The notes under the pieces: generated by a model
Seen by the model: the letters and a program-made list of their open reading frames with translations, nothing else
What the model was told of the DNA's origin: nothing
The model's database searches: none
Source: Physcomitrium patens
Lineage: Eukaryota; Streptophyta; Bryopsida; Funariales; Funariaceae
Length of the DNA stretch: 64,000 nucleotides
Direction of reading: 5' to 3'
NCBI RefSeq assembly: GCF_000002425.4
Contig: NC_037253.1
Span: 3,192,576-3,256,575, forward strand
Shown: positions 12,751 to 25,144 of the stretch, one piece after another
How the letters are laid out: each line of letters begins with the position of its first letter
Position numbering within the stretch: the first letter of the stretch is position 1
Program-made: the position numbers and the translations under genes

Positions 12751-13246
12751 GACTAAAATTAGTTGTATGTGTTTCTAATGGTAAAAAGACTTCTTTTACA
12801 ATATACAAAAAAGCTCTTGCATCTACAAATATAAATTTAATTGTACTAAACTTATGACTTTCTACTTGATCAATTATATTTTTAATTTTATTTTTAAAAA
12901 TATTAAGATTATAAGAAATTTAATCTATTTTTGGATTATATTTTTTTAGCCATAATAGACCTAAAATAATTAGATTAGAAAGAGATTTAATGATATTAAA
13001 TATTACAAAATTATTATAATCATTAGTTTTTATTTATATTAGAAGGATTTCATGAGCTATATTTCTTAAAGACAATAGATGACCATCTATAATTTCTACG
13101 TGAACAAATTTAATTTTCTTCACTAAAGTTATATTATATCTTTTAGCAAATTCTTTATTTAAAAAAATATAACGAGGCTCCTAAATCTAATAAGGCAAAG
13201 GCTTTATGATGTTTAGTTGTATGTTTAGTTGTATTGAGTCATTTAT
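12751..13246 (-). mobile_element. Gypsy protease-region fragment, minus strand
   Basis: In orientation and sequence this matches the minus-strand protease region of E5 (21,640-21,990 and 24,190-24,330), for example aacaaatttaattttctt at about 13,104. It lies between two copies of a 32-bp direct repeat (12,762-12,793 and 13,247-13,278). Broken fossil. Confidence 0.5.
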
Positions 13247-13883
13247 GTTGCATGTGTTTCTAATGGTAAAAAGACTTCAAGTGGCATTCCAAGCCAATAT
13301 TAAGATTTCTAAAATGTATTTGAAAAAAAAAATACAGATATTCTATCACAATATCATTCCTATGACTACTCAATTGACCTTTAAGAAAGAGTTCAACTAC
13401 GGTTTGGACCAATTTACACTTTATCTCAAAATGAGTTGGCTAAACTAAAAGAATATATTAAAAAAAAAATCTAGCCAAGAACTTCATACGCCATTCGAAA
13501 TCTCCAACAAGAGCTCCAATTTTATTTGTGAAAAAAAAAGATGGATCATTACAGATGTATATTGATTATCAAGGACTCAATAAAATTACTATCAAAAATA
13601 GGTATCTACTATCTTTGATATTTAGACTTTTTAATCAATTAAATAAAGCTAAAATATATATAAAAATAAATCTATGAGAAACATATGTGGATATAAATTT
13701 CACTCTTCAATCCGAATTATAATATGGTTTCAATTAAGAGTTTCTTGTAATTGGTGGTATAAAGTGAAGTATGCAATTGGAAAAAAATCAAAGAAGAACA
13801 ATCACAATACAAGTAAAAGAAATAAAATCAAGTAATAACAACATCCGAAACTAAGTCATAGTCTATTCACTATATTTTTATCC

Positions 13884-13914
<31 letters not shown>

Positions 13915-16860
13915 TATATTTTTAGATAGGTAAGTTTATTATCTTTCTAATGACATAAAAAACATATAAATTCAAATTATTATGAATAAATTATAAAGTT
14001 TTAAATATAGGAAATAAATAATTTAAAAGTAAAATAAAAATATTTTATCTTAAGAGTAACTTACTTATAGATCAAGGATTTGAGCCTCATTAAGGCTCAC
14101 ATATAGTGCATATGGGTTTTTTAAAGAGTCCTTGAGGCCTTAGTCTTATCTTTCTTCCTATACCCAAGGTACTACAATTCATATGGGATTTGTATACTTC
14201 TCTTCCTATAAAGACTAGACTAACTAATGGTCCTCCTATTTTCTACTAGTAAAACTCATTTTTTTTTATATTTTTGACTTTACTATGGTGTTTAAAAACA
14301 TCCTATTAGCTTAAGAACCTTGTATGGTCTTTGAATCTCGCTTCATTTTTTCATAATGGCTCCCAAGGTAATAAAACTCATTTTTATCAAAGTCTTGGAA
14401 ATTACTCTAAAAATTCTTAAAAAAATCTAAATAAATTATAAATAAATTTTAAAATTCTTATAATATTTACATAATACTAATATCAGTTTTAAAATATAAT
14501 TTCCTATCTTGATGATTTTTATAGTAATAAAATCAATTTAAATCTACTATAAATCCTACTTTCTATATAACTAATTAAAAACACATGAGGTTCTTTTTCA
14601 TGCTGCTTCTAATTACTAACTAATATTTGTAGTTTTTTTTATAAATAATATATATAAATAGAAGGCCAATATAAATATTAATCTTAATAAATATTCCTCA
14701 ATACTCAATAATAAATAAAAAATATTAAATCAACTAAGATAATTACCTCCAAGACTTACTAAGACTCCATTTCTTTTCTACTAATATTATTCTCCTTCAT
14801 TTAACATCTTTTAAACACATCCTTACCTAAAAATTGTAATTTTGGTGCTCTACATGTATTCTTTTGCTCTAAAACAACTAATGTGTCAATTTTATGACTC
14901 ACAATATACAATCTGATATGCATCAAAGAAGGATATGAATGGAAGACAAAACAAAGTGGAAACAAATAATAAACTTCACTAAATAATATATCATTCAAGA
15001 AAAATTTCAGCAATCAAGATCAACTACAAGATTCATAACAAAGAACTTCTTGCAATTGTTGACTGATTTTAAGAATGGCATCATTATCTAGAAGATACTT
15101 TAAATCTAGTCATTGTTTATATCAACCACAAGAATCTTAAATATTTTATGTCAATATGTATTTTGAATTGTTTTCAAGCTCATTAGAGTATGTCTTTGAC
15201 AAGATTTGATTTTAAGGTCACTTATCAATCCAAAAAATAATAAGATTTATCAAACATACTTTCTAGGCATGTTTATTTTGCATCAAAAGAAGGTTATGCA
15301 TCTTTTGATCAACAAAAAATAAATTTTTTGAAGCCAAAGCACTTTCATCTTTGAGTAATAAAATCAATATTGACTATTGATGCAAACCTTATGAAAAAAT
15401 TCAATCAAGTATGTCCTCTGATCTTCTTATTCATGAAATTAAGAATCATTCTTCTAAGTCTCATGATGCTTCTAAGTTTGAGTTCAAAAATAATACATTC
15501 TATTTCAAATGATGCTTATATATTCTAAAAGGAGATGCTTATTTATGTATTCTTCATGCATATCATGACTTTATAATAGCCATATATTTTGAATACAATA
15601 AAACTTTAGAACTTATATCTAGAGATTTTTGGTCACCACAAATATAAAAGGTAGTAAAAGACTTTGTTTAGTCATGTGACATTTGTTTAAGGTCAAAAAT
15701 TCCTCACCATTGATCCGATAGACTTTTTTAATCCTTACCTATTCCAAAACAACCATGGTCTTTTCTTTCTATGGATTTTATCATAGATCTTTCAATTTCA
15801 GATTTTTATGACTACATTTGTGATATTAGATTGTTTCACCAAAATGACACATTTTGTACCATGTACAAAAACTATTATAAGTGAAGAAATAACTAAGCTT
15901 GTCCTTGATAACATCTATTGCTATGGATTACTTAAGGATATTATATCAGATAGAAGAACTTAATTTGTATGAAGATTTTGAAAAACACTTTTTAAGAGTC
16001 TAAAAGTGGATATTAAACTATCTTCAACTTTTTATTCTCAAACTAATGGATAAACAAAGCATGTAAATCAAGTTTTGGAGTAATATTTTAGGTGTAACAT
16101 CAATTATCAACAAGAGGATTGGACAAATCTTTTGCCATTGGTAAAATTTGCTTATAATAATATATTACATTCTTCTATACAAAAAATATCTTTTTTTGCT
16201 AATTATGAATATTATCCATAATTTGATACTTTTGACTTTTCAAAAGCTAATAATCCTATGGTAAAGGATTTGATAAATCATTTATTAAAGCTATATTCGA
16301 CAATGAAGATGCAACTAAAAAAAAATCAAGAACATAAGAGTAACGCAAATTCTTATTGTAAAGAATAATTTCATTTCCACATTGGTGATAAGATATGTTT
16401 ACTTTGTCATAATATTAAAACTATTCACCTTTATTACAAGTTGGATTATTGTAGACTTGAACCATTTCTTATTTGTGAATAAGTCAATCTAGTGGTTTAT
16501 CAATTACATCTATTAGAATCTATGAAAATCCATCATATATTTCATATATCTCTTTTAAAGCCATATAAGACAACGAATATCCTAAAAAGAAGACAAATAC
16601 CATTGCCTCCTATTGAAGTGGATAATAATCAAGAATTCAAGGTGTAAGAAGTCTTAGATTCAAGATGATACCGACATAGGTTAGAATAACTTATTCATTA
16701 GGATGGATATGATATTAATGAATGCACATGAGAGCTGGTAAAAAAAATTTATAAATGTAATAAAAAATATCAAAGATTTTCATCAACAATATCCATCAAA
16801 AGTAAGGTAAACTACAAGAAATCTTTGCTATAAAAGGAATAAAATTTAAGAAAAATTACA
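13247..16860 (+). mobile_element. E4: gypsy chromovirus pol fossil, plus strand
   Basis: Plus-strand Ty3/gypsy pol. The RT N-terminal region is at about 13,300-13,760, with YTLSQNELAKLKEYI-like sequence and an FICEKKRW segment. RNase H resumes at about 15,015 (NKELLAIVD, then YLEDTLNLVIVYINHKNL). The integrase zinc-finger and core span about 15,480-16,400 (TLELISRDFWSPQI, then a DFIIDLS segment). A chromodomain lies about 16,640-16,800. A 1.2-kb insertion that includes L4 copy b splits RT from RNase H. Broken, with many breaks. Confidence 0.75.
13860..14795. mobile_element. LTR-like repeat L4, copy b (inverted relative to copy a)
   Basis: Aligns with the inverse of 11,815-12,750. It is inserted between the RT and RNase H parts of E4. 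Flanking DNA at 13,760-13,860 and 14,796-15,010 is unassigned; no clear target duplication was found. Confidence 0.6.
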
Positions 16861-17076
16861 TTTTATCTTTTATCTTTGTTTGTAGTTTCTGTATAATTGT
16901 GGCATTAAAGAGATAGAGAATCAAAAATCAATGGATTCAACTCAAGAATCATTATATGTTGACTTATTGGACAAGCTATTGCAATTATCACAGCCTTCAA
17001 GATAACATAATAGAAATGAAGATCTTTAAGAATGATATATTCTTCCTCAAATAAATAGTGAGATAAAATGCATTGT

Positions 17077-18418
17077 TGTATTACATGAAGCCTTACTTGA
17101 GAATTTATCAAGCACGTGGTTGTGGAAGATAGAAAGAGTATTGCAATAAAAAGATTTTAATTTTAATAGAATCCTAAATAACTCTAATTAAATCATAAAA
17201 ATACTAATTAAGTTTTAATCAAATTCAAGAAACTACAAAAAAAATATAAAAGAAGTATAAAGAAATCCTAAAAAAATTCAAAAAAAGCATTAAAATAATA
17301 TTTAAAATATATTTTTAATAATTTTTAATTAAATCTTAATTTGATCCTAATTAAAATCTTACTAGTTCTTATTTAAATCCTAAATCAAATCCTAATCAAA
17401 TTAATCTAATCCTAAGGTAGTTTAGAACCTCAATATCATTCAATTACACCATTGATCTTGCTTAAGATTTTACACACTTTTTAGCAACTAAGTTAGCAAC
17501 AAGCATATAAAATTTGAAGAATAACAAACTTAAATTCTACTCAGATGTTAGTTGGCTTCGTATTTCAATTTGAATGTTAAAATTCTAATGCCAATATCTC
17601 CTTCTTGAACTATTGAATTGCATCCAAAATATACTTAAACTATGAAAAATCAAGTTTAGTTTCTATTCAAAAAAAATTCTTTTTAATCCAATCAATTGAA
17701 TGCTTAAGATCTTAAAAATACACACCGACCTTCAAATTCCAATTTTTTAGACCTCAGCCTGCAAAAACCTTCACTTATTTTGATCTAACCATTTGATTGA
17801 TCTCAAAAAAATTATACATACTAAGAACTAAAATACCAATATATGGTCCAAAATTCACTTGTATATACACCACAAAATTCAAGAAATTCTCAATTTTGGA
17901 GACATAATTCTATTTTGTAAAATCTAATCCAACTAAAAACATAATTAACTTTGAAAAAATTCCAAAAATTGAATATTAACTTGATTGATATAAAATCAAT
18001 GCTTAAAAAAAATTTTACAAGTCTTCTCTCAAATTTCACTCTCCAAACTACCAAAAAACCTTAAAATTGCCAAAAGTATGTAGTTTTGTTCCTTGGGATT
18101 TGATTTCAACCTAAGTTAATAACCAATCTTTTTTGGATATCAATATTTAATAATTTGAAGTAATTTTTACTTAAACCTATTTGTAACTCTCTTATAAACA
18201 TGTCTATATTAATTACTTATCTCATTTATTTTGATTTCAAGAATTTATGCACCTACAAAATAAATAAAAGCCCCTCCTTTGAAAGGCAGTATTAAGACTA
18301 AACTTTTATTACCTTTCTAACATTTATCCTTGTTTTTTTATCACATCTTCCTACTAGGATCATTTATAATACCATATATGTTTTTATTTTTCACCATATA
18401 ATTGTGTTACTATACATT
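17077..18418 (-). mobile_element. LTR R2, inverted copy
   Basis: Starts TGTATTACATGAAGCC on the plus strand and is the inverse of 8,283-9,965 along its length. Shared points are ggttgtggaaga at 17,117 and tgatttcaaccta at 18,101. It is about 340 bp shorter than the other copy, mainly because the TTAGGATT array is short here. It lies 220 bp after the E4 chromodomain. Confidence 0.6.
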
Positions 18419-18727
18419 AGTATTTAGTATCATGACCTAAGAAGAGACTCTTGATGTTTGGTGATTTTATTGGATGTTAGAACAACTTTTGATGGTGTTA
18501 TAAATATTTTGTATTATGTTTTGTTATGAGTGTTTCAACAATGATCAAATAATAGAGTGGTATTTTTGCCTTAGAATGGAATATTATCGATGACTGAGAG
18601 GACTTATTAATTACCTTTGAAGAAAATAAAGATCAAAATATGTGGCAAATATAATGTGCCGCATCATAGACTTCTTCAATATATGATCACCATTCCTTGT
18701 AGAACTTATTCCTAGAGGGAAGGATAA
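18419..18727 (+). mobile_element. E3 3' interior
   Basis: Short remnant of the E3 interior, ending in a purine-rich tract directly before the right L3 LTR. No protein domain is confidently recognised. Confidence 0.35.
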
Positions 18728-19292
18728 TATTATGAATACATATCTACTATAACTATTAATTAAATAATATGAATAGATAGAAATAAATAAAAGTAGACAA
18801 AAATAAATTAATTTTATAATACCTTCTAGAAAAACTTCCTAAAAGCTTTTTAGATGTTGTTTTGACTTTACATATATTTGTAGTTGATTGATAGGTTAGA
18901 AACTTGGTTAACAAGCTAACCACATACCACATGTATTGATAGCTTGTAAAACAAGTTAATTATGTGGCGTCCATATAGAAAATTTGCCTTACAAGTTAAA
19001 ATACGTGTCATGCAAAGTCAACACATTTTTGGAGATCCTATATAATATTGCCACATAGATCTTAGGTAGATAGTATATAGAGAGGGAAGAATGAAGTCTT
19101 CTTCATTTTTATCAACTCCTTTTTTGTTTGTAGTCTAGTTTCAAAAATATATGGTTTCAAGAATCTCTAATTTTATTGATTTTTAGCAATAGCCATTCTA
19201 ATTTTTTCTTTTAATATACATACTTCTTTATTTCTATTTTTTGAAAGAATTCAATTTGTTTATTTATTTTTATTAAGTTCATGTCCTTAATA
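18728..19292 (+). mobile_element. LTR L3, right LTR of E3
   Basis: Starts TATTATGAATACATATC after a polypurine-like tract and ends ...CCTTAATA, followed by the TTATG duplication. Aligns with the left L3 copy at 10,918-11,514. Confidence 0.75.
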
Positions 19293-20060
19293 TTATGTTT
19301 ATGAGACTATGGCAAATGAAATATTTAGTTTTGACTTTTGAAGATTTATCAAACCAAGTGAAAGGCCAAGCACTAAGAACAAAGTTTACAAATGGAATTC
19401 GGAGGTTTTTGCTTGAAGATGTTATTTGTCGCTATAGAAGTGTGAAAAAGATTATTATAGATTATGAAAGATCAGACACAAATGAAGCTCACAAATTCTT
19501 TTTATAAATATAAAATTAAATTATTATTGATTACTTCTTATAATCTAGAAAAAAATGCAAAGAGTGAACATGGACATCTACTAATTATAAAAGCCTTGAT
19601 TAAAACTTGCAATAGAAGATTAAAGGAATGGCCTTAACTTTTATCTTATGCATTATGGATTCATCGAACAACACAAGATCTATACTAGTAGAACTTATGA
19701 TAAGTCAAAAACCTATTATGACAATTGAAGAATATGTGCCAACTTAGAATATGCTATTTCAAAAAGATAGATTGATATAAGAAGAATTATTGATTATTAG
19801 AATCCAACAACTTGAGCATAGATCAGAAGATGTGGAACTAACATTGAAAAGATTATTAAAGGTTAGGCTAGGAAATAAGACTTGATTTAATAAATAATAT
19901 CAATTAAGGCTTAGAAAAATTAAAGAAGCTATTTGGGTACTTGTTTAAAACAATAGTTTGGATAATCGGCAGAGTACTTTGTAAAAGTTTTTAAAATAAT
20001 AGTTTGGAGTATACATAATAATAACAATCAATGATAATGCCACATATTCATTGAAATATT
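19293..20060 (+). mobile_element. E2 integrase core and C-terminal part
   Basis: The E2 integrase is visible again after E3: QMKYLVLTFEDLSNQV, FLLEDVICRYRSVKK, then a long C-terminal region with IRIQQLEHRSEDVE at about 19,800-19,840 and NDNATYSLKYLDTKI running into LTR R1-B. The ELLxxRxxQLExRxEDV-type segment is typical of this gypsy branch. Broken fossil. Confidence 0.65.
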
Positions 20061-21116
20061 TGGATACTAAGATTAAGTTGAGGATAGGATTGGGCTAAGA
20101 TTTAAAGGTCAACCACTTTTGATTATAGGACAGGATTGAAATCAAACCTCTAGCTAGTAAAATGGCTATCTAGGATAAAGTAAGAATTCATTTGAAGATC
20201 GGCAATTGGAATTTGTAAGCTAGTTTTTAGCTTATTTCAAAGGTATAAGGCTTCTTTTTATAGGATTTGGATTGACTTTGAAATTATTATTCAAAATCTG
20301 GATTTATATTGGTGACTTGGAATTTATGCAATACAAATAGGACTAGCACTTTCGGCTAGTTCATAAAATTTGTCTCACATTTATGATTCAAAATTAAATA
20401 GTGGTTGGCTAATTGGATGTTCTAAGTATTTGTAAAATTTTGTATTAATCTAAAGGTACAATTGAAAGATATATGGATTTTGGTACAAGATATCAGAAGT
20501 TGACAATTTGAGATTGGATAGGATTTCTATGTTATCTAAAGATTTACAAATTGGATCAAGTTGAAAACTAGCATGGTATTAGAAGAATTTAAGATCAAGC
20601 TAGACATCAATTTTGAATTGAAGTTAATGGTTGAAAAAAAAGAAATCACTATTGGAACATCTGCATCATCTTTTAAGTTGGCGGCCAAGTAACTTCAATG
20701 TGGTTTTTGGACTATTTGTCACAATTTGTAAGTTAGATTGGATTAAATTTTTCTAAGCAAATAAAAGACTTATAGTGGCATTTTTATGCAAATTTTTGCA
20801 TTGAGTGGAAAATCAAATTAGAAGTTATAGCTCACAAAAGCTCATTGATTAGGAATAGGGCTTACAAAGAAAAATCAAAATTGTCTAATTATAAAAGAAA
20901 TAAGGTGATTGGATTTTATGTATAATTAAAGTTAGTAAAAAGATTATTTTTGAATAATTTTTATTGACTTTAAGTACTTTTGAATTAAAATTGAAATTGC
21001 TTTCTTCTTACATGGATGAAATCTTATTAGGATTTCTTAGATATTTATAAAATATAATTTCATCTTCCACAATAATGTGTTTGGTGCATTTCTAAACAAC
21101 ACAATATATATTATGA
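20061..21116 (+). mobile_element. LTR R1, copy B (right LTR of E2)
   Basis: Aligns with R1-A and R1-C over about 1.05 kb, with many substitutions and small indels. The E2 pol reading appears to run a few codons into its start. The five bases after it (TAGTC) nearly match those before R1-A (TAGTA). Confidence 0.7.
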
Positions 21117-21992
21117 TAGTCTTCATAAGTCCAAAAGGCATTATATTATATTCAAAATTATCCATAGTTAATTTGAAAAGTAATCTTCTATTCATCTCTT
21201 TTTTTGATGTGGACTAAGTTGTATGCTCTTTATAAATTTGTTTTTATATAGATCTTTGCTTGATTGAATTGGTTAAAAAGTCCTAAAATCAAAGATAAAG
21301 GATATATATTTTTTTATGATGATCTTGTTAATTCCTTGATAGTTTACTCACATCCACAAAGATCTATCTTTTTTCTTCACAAATAAGATAAGAGCTCTTG
21401 CTGGAGAGTTTAAATGTCATATGAAGTTTTTAGCCAAGTTTTTATTAATGTATTCTTTTAGTACAGCTAACTTGTTCTACAATAAGCTATAGATTGATCC
21501 AAATGGCAATTGAACTCTTTTTTGAAGATTAATTATATAATTATAGAATTGATGCTTTAAAAAAATACATATATTTTTTAATCAAAAATTTATTTAAAAT
21601 CTTGAATTATTAATAATATCACTTAATGTCTTTCTACCATCAAAAATAGATGTGGCATATATAGCAAAAGAGAAGTCTTCTTTTGTCGCATGCATGGAAG
21701 TTCTTGTATCTACAAGTAAGAGTTTTTATATATTAAATTTATGTATTTTTATTTAATTAAAAGAATTTTGGATTAATCTACAAAAAATAGTTATGATTAT
21801 AAGAAATTCAATTTATTTGATGATTATATTTCTTTAACTAAAATAATCCTAAAATAACTAGGTTTGAAAGAAATCTTATCACATTAAATTTTATTATACT
21901 ATTATAAGCTTTAATTGCTATATCTAAAGGAATAATTTTATGGATAATATTTCTAAAAGTCAACAAACAATCATCTATGACTTCTATATGTA
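21117..21992 (-). mobile_element. E5: gypsy RT and protease region, minus strand
   Basis: On the minus strand, the RT N-terminal region is about 21,120-21,430 ([18 protein letters not shown] and an EYNIMPFGL segment next to R1-B). A protease region is about 21,640-21,990. It continues on the far side of a solo LTR at 24,187. Order and strand agree with gag and an LTR further right. Broken, with many breaks. Confidence 0.6.
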
Positions 21993-24181
21993 TGTGAAGC
22001 TAAATTTCACCACTTGATGAAACCTATGCCACACAATAAGTCCAAGAGGTGGAATTGGAGAGCTCCCAATTGTGTAATTGTTAGATTAATTTAAATCTTT
22101 ATATTAAAAATTCAATTATTTTTAGGCCTTCTAAGCAATGATTACCAACATTAAATTAACATGTTAAATAAAATTTACTATACAAACATAATAAAAATAA
22201 TTAACTAAGTTATTACTATTAATTGACCATAAGAATAAAAACTTAAGTTTGAATTAAAAGCTAAGTTAAAAGTTAAGTTAAAAAAAGTTATAGTTAAAAA
22301 TTAAGATTAAAAAGTTAAGTTAAAATTAAAAATTAAAAATTTAAGTTAAAAGTTAAAATTAAAAGGCTAAATAAAAAAGTAAGTGAAAATTTAAAATTAA
22401 AGGTTAAATGAAAAAGTAAGTGAAAAGTTAAAATTAAAAATTAAAAAGTTAAAGTTAAAAACTAAAAGTTAAAATTAAAAGTTAAAGTTAAAATTTATTA
22501 GCAAAAAAGTGAAATTTGGAGCTTACAAGTCATTGTGAAGACGATAGTAAAAATAAAGTGAGAGAGGTAAAAGTGAAGGTACCTTGACAACACGTAGGGA
22601 TTGAAGGCAGCGACTCCCTTCTACTCCAAAATTCGCCAAAATTTGAAATCGGCTTCAATTTGAATGATTCTTAGCTTGTTGCAAGGCTGACTTAAAGGTG
22701 CTTTTGATCCAACAATTCTTGTTGCCATCTAATGATCCAGTCGTGAGAATTCCTCCTTTGAAGTTGAGTGATCCAAACTGCTGCAGTGACCAACCCTCTT
22801 CACTTAGAAATTCACTAAAAAGTTAGATTGTCTTCAAATTCAACAAAACTTATGCCTTTCAGAGCTTAGCTTATAAAGCTTTATTCTCCCAAAATTTCAA
22901 ATAAATGAAATTACTATGCACTGAGAAATGTCTTTCCAAACTCGATTGATTCAAACTGCAAAGGCAGTCGACTCCCTCAAACTCAGAAATTCACCAAAAA
23001 TTCCATCTTATTCCAAATCGAGCAAGTCTTATCTTTTTGGAAATCTAACAACAAAAGCTACAACTATTCAGAATCTCACATTGAAACAACAGAAATTGAG
23101 TGACTGATTGAAGAAAATCCGAGGCCCTTGAAACCCTTGGGATATTTGAAAGGCCGAGGAGATATCTACCTCAGTGAAACATATTTTAAAACTTAATGAC
23201 CATCCTTCACAATTCAAAATCCATACATACACAATCACAAGGTTCACAATGAGAATTAAAATCTAAATAAAATTAAGATTAGGATTTCGGCCAAATTTTG
23301 GCATGGCTCCACCCTTCATCCAAAAGAAGAGAGAGAGAGGGCTTGGAAAACCAAGCCTCTCTTAAACAATTGAGTGGAGGCTTGTAGAAAGGTGGCTACA
23401 TCTCCACCCTTGATTTTTAAGATTCCTAATCTAGATCTACAACCTTCATTCATCCAAGAGCCAATCTCGTTACCAAGGCTGATGGCTCTTGTAAGTAGTT
23501 AAGAAAGCATTTTTTTTGTAAATCTAACTTCACTATTGTGTTCAAAAAACCTTTTTAAGCTAAGATCGACTATTCACATGCCTCAATCCATGCTCAATTA
23601 TAATTTTCATGGAAGTTTTTACTTATAAGGATCTTGGCAATTTTTGTAAAATTCTTCAAAATGAGAATTTCATTGCTTCTCTTGTAATTTGAAGGAGAGG
23701 TTGCTGATCTTGTTTTCTTCATTCCACAAGGTAAATCCGGTGCCACCATTGCATTAAAAAGACTCCCATTAAGTAGAAGAACCACTATACTGCATAAATT
23801 TGTTGAATTTGGAGGAAAATCCAAAATTACCATTGTTAACTTTCCTAAATATTTTAGAAAATTATAATTCCAACTCCTAAATCATGTGAATGATCATAGA
23901 TGCATTTATAGTCTTTTAGTCAACCCTTATAGTAATGACTAACAATCTCTAAATTATTAAACTAACTAAGTTGCTATTCTAATTTTCTAACTCTTATCAC
24001 TTTAGTCCTAATTAATCTAATTCAAGGAATTAAACTATGATTTATACCATCAAAGGTTGTGATCCTAAAAATTCTATAAAACTAAATTCCACTTATATAA
24101 ATCCTAATCTAACATGTTTAATTATCATAAAATAGGAAAATAACAAAAATTTAAATTTTAGAGTATAATTGAGAGCTCACA
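21993..24181. mobile_element. 2.19-kb solo LTR inserted in E5 protease
   Basis: Begins TGTGAAGCT and ends GAGAGCTCACA, so it has TG...CA ends with a short imperfect terminal inverted repeat. It is flanked by ATGTA at 21,988-21,992 and at 24,182-24,186, a perfect 5-bp duplication. The E5 protease region lies on both sides. No pol or gag is inside. It contains an (AAGTTAAA)-like tract (22,245-22,500) and three spaced related units (see repeat entry). It is richer in GC than its surroundings, so it may be younger. Confidence 0.7.
22610..23060. repeat. Three related units about 180 bp apart in the solo LTR
   Basis: Related blocks start near 22,612, 22,786 and 22,967. Each has a gactccct-like start, then caaaattc/agaaattcacc, then a T-rich block, then aaatcg/aattca and a cttat end. 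They look like diverged tandem units within the LTR. Confidence 0.5.
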
Positions 24182-24186
24182 ATGTA

Positions 24187-24609
24187 CAAATTTAATTTTC
24201 TTAACTAAAAGTATTTCTTATTTTTTGACAAATTCTTTATTTATTAAATAAGTTGAGGCTCTTGAATTCATTAAGGTAAAGATTTTTTGATTTTTAGATC
24301 TAAACACACATCTATTATAAAAAAAGGTGAGGGATTTAAAAAGAAAATAAGACCTTTACTAGATATTATATATTATTCAAGTTGTACAATCGCTATTATA
24401 CTTAAAAAAAAACTTGTTTTTTAACGCATTGTCTTCTTAAGCAACGGTGCTCCTTATTTTATAATTACAATGCATCTTTGGACAATATTGAGTAGTGTAC
24501 TTAGCTTCTCTATAATACAAGCACAAACCTTTTTGATGATATGAAGTCTTTTTCTATTTAATGTAAGATTTAAAATATACCATATCAATTTGTATTAATT
24601 TTAGCCTTG
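24187..24609 (-). mobile_element. E5: protease start and gag zinc knuckle, minus strand
   Basis: Minus-strand continuation of E5 upstream of the solo LTR. It holds the protease N-terminal region and a CCHC-knuckle-like segment near 24,430-24,520, with LCLYYREAKY...YCPKMHC order. The piece ends at an inserted L3 LTR. Confidence 0.5.
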
Positions 24610-25144
24610 TATCATGGACATATTTATTCTAATAGTTATCTAGATAATATAATTAAATAGAAATAAATAAATAAAATATTAATTTGATAATATCTTATAA
24701 AAAAGATGTTTAGAAGTATTTTCATCTTTATACATGTATATAGGTAATTGATAGATTAGAAATTTGGCCAACAAATTAGCTACATCTCTCACAAGTTAGT
24801 AGCTTGTGGCATAAGCTAACTATATGGTATATATATAAGAAACTTGTCTTATAAATTAGACACATGTCTTGTAAATTGGACACAAATTAGAGATTCTATA
24901 GAATATTGCTGCAAAACTTCTGTTTAGATAGTATATATAGAAACAAGAATAAAGACTTCTTCACTCTTATCAACTCTTTTCTTGCTTCTAATTTAGTTTC
25001 AAGAATTTTTAACTTCTTAGTTTTTTGCAATAGCCATTCTAGTTTCTTATTATATATATTTATTTTCTTAATTCTATTTTGTCATCTTTCTTTAATTCAT
25101 TCTTTACTCGTTTACATATCTTCTTTTAATTTTTGTCTTTGACA
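24610..25144 (+). mobile_element. Solo LTR L3 in E5 gag
   Basis: 535-bp L3 copy starting TATCATGGACATATTTATTC and ending CTTTGACA. E5 gag sequence lies on both sides. The flanking five bases (CCTTG and ACTTA) do not match, so the duplication is lost or the ends are slightly off. Confidence 0.65.

Larger units (their letters stand above)
10918..19292 (+). mobile_element. E3: 8.4-kb LTR retrotransposon nested in E2 integrase
   Basis: Bounded by LTR L3 copies (10,918-11,514 and 18,728-19,292) and by the direct repeat TTATG at 10,913-10,917 and 19,293-19,297, a good 5-bp target duplication. The integrase domain of E2 is present on both sides, which independently places the insertion. A purine-rich tract (about 18,714-18,727, agagggaaggata) sits just before the right LTR, as expected for a polypurine tract. 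The interior is a mosaic of further insertions, listed separately. Broken, with many breaks. Confidence 0.75.

Noticed and set aside
4383-20060. Fungal contamination, because the E2 pol type looks unusual for a plant
   Set aside because: It is nested with, and shares LTR types with, other elements of the same region, and the same LTR occurs beyond the moss-like genes at 60.6 kb.
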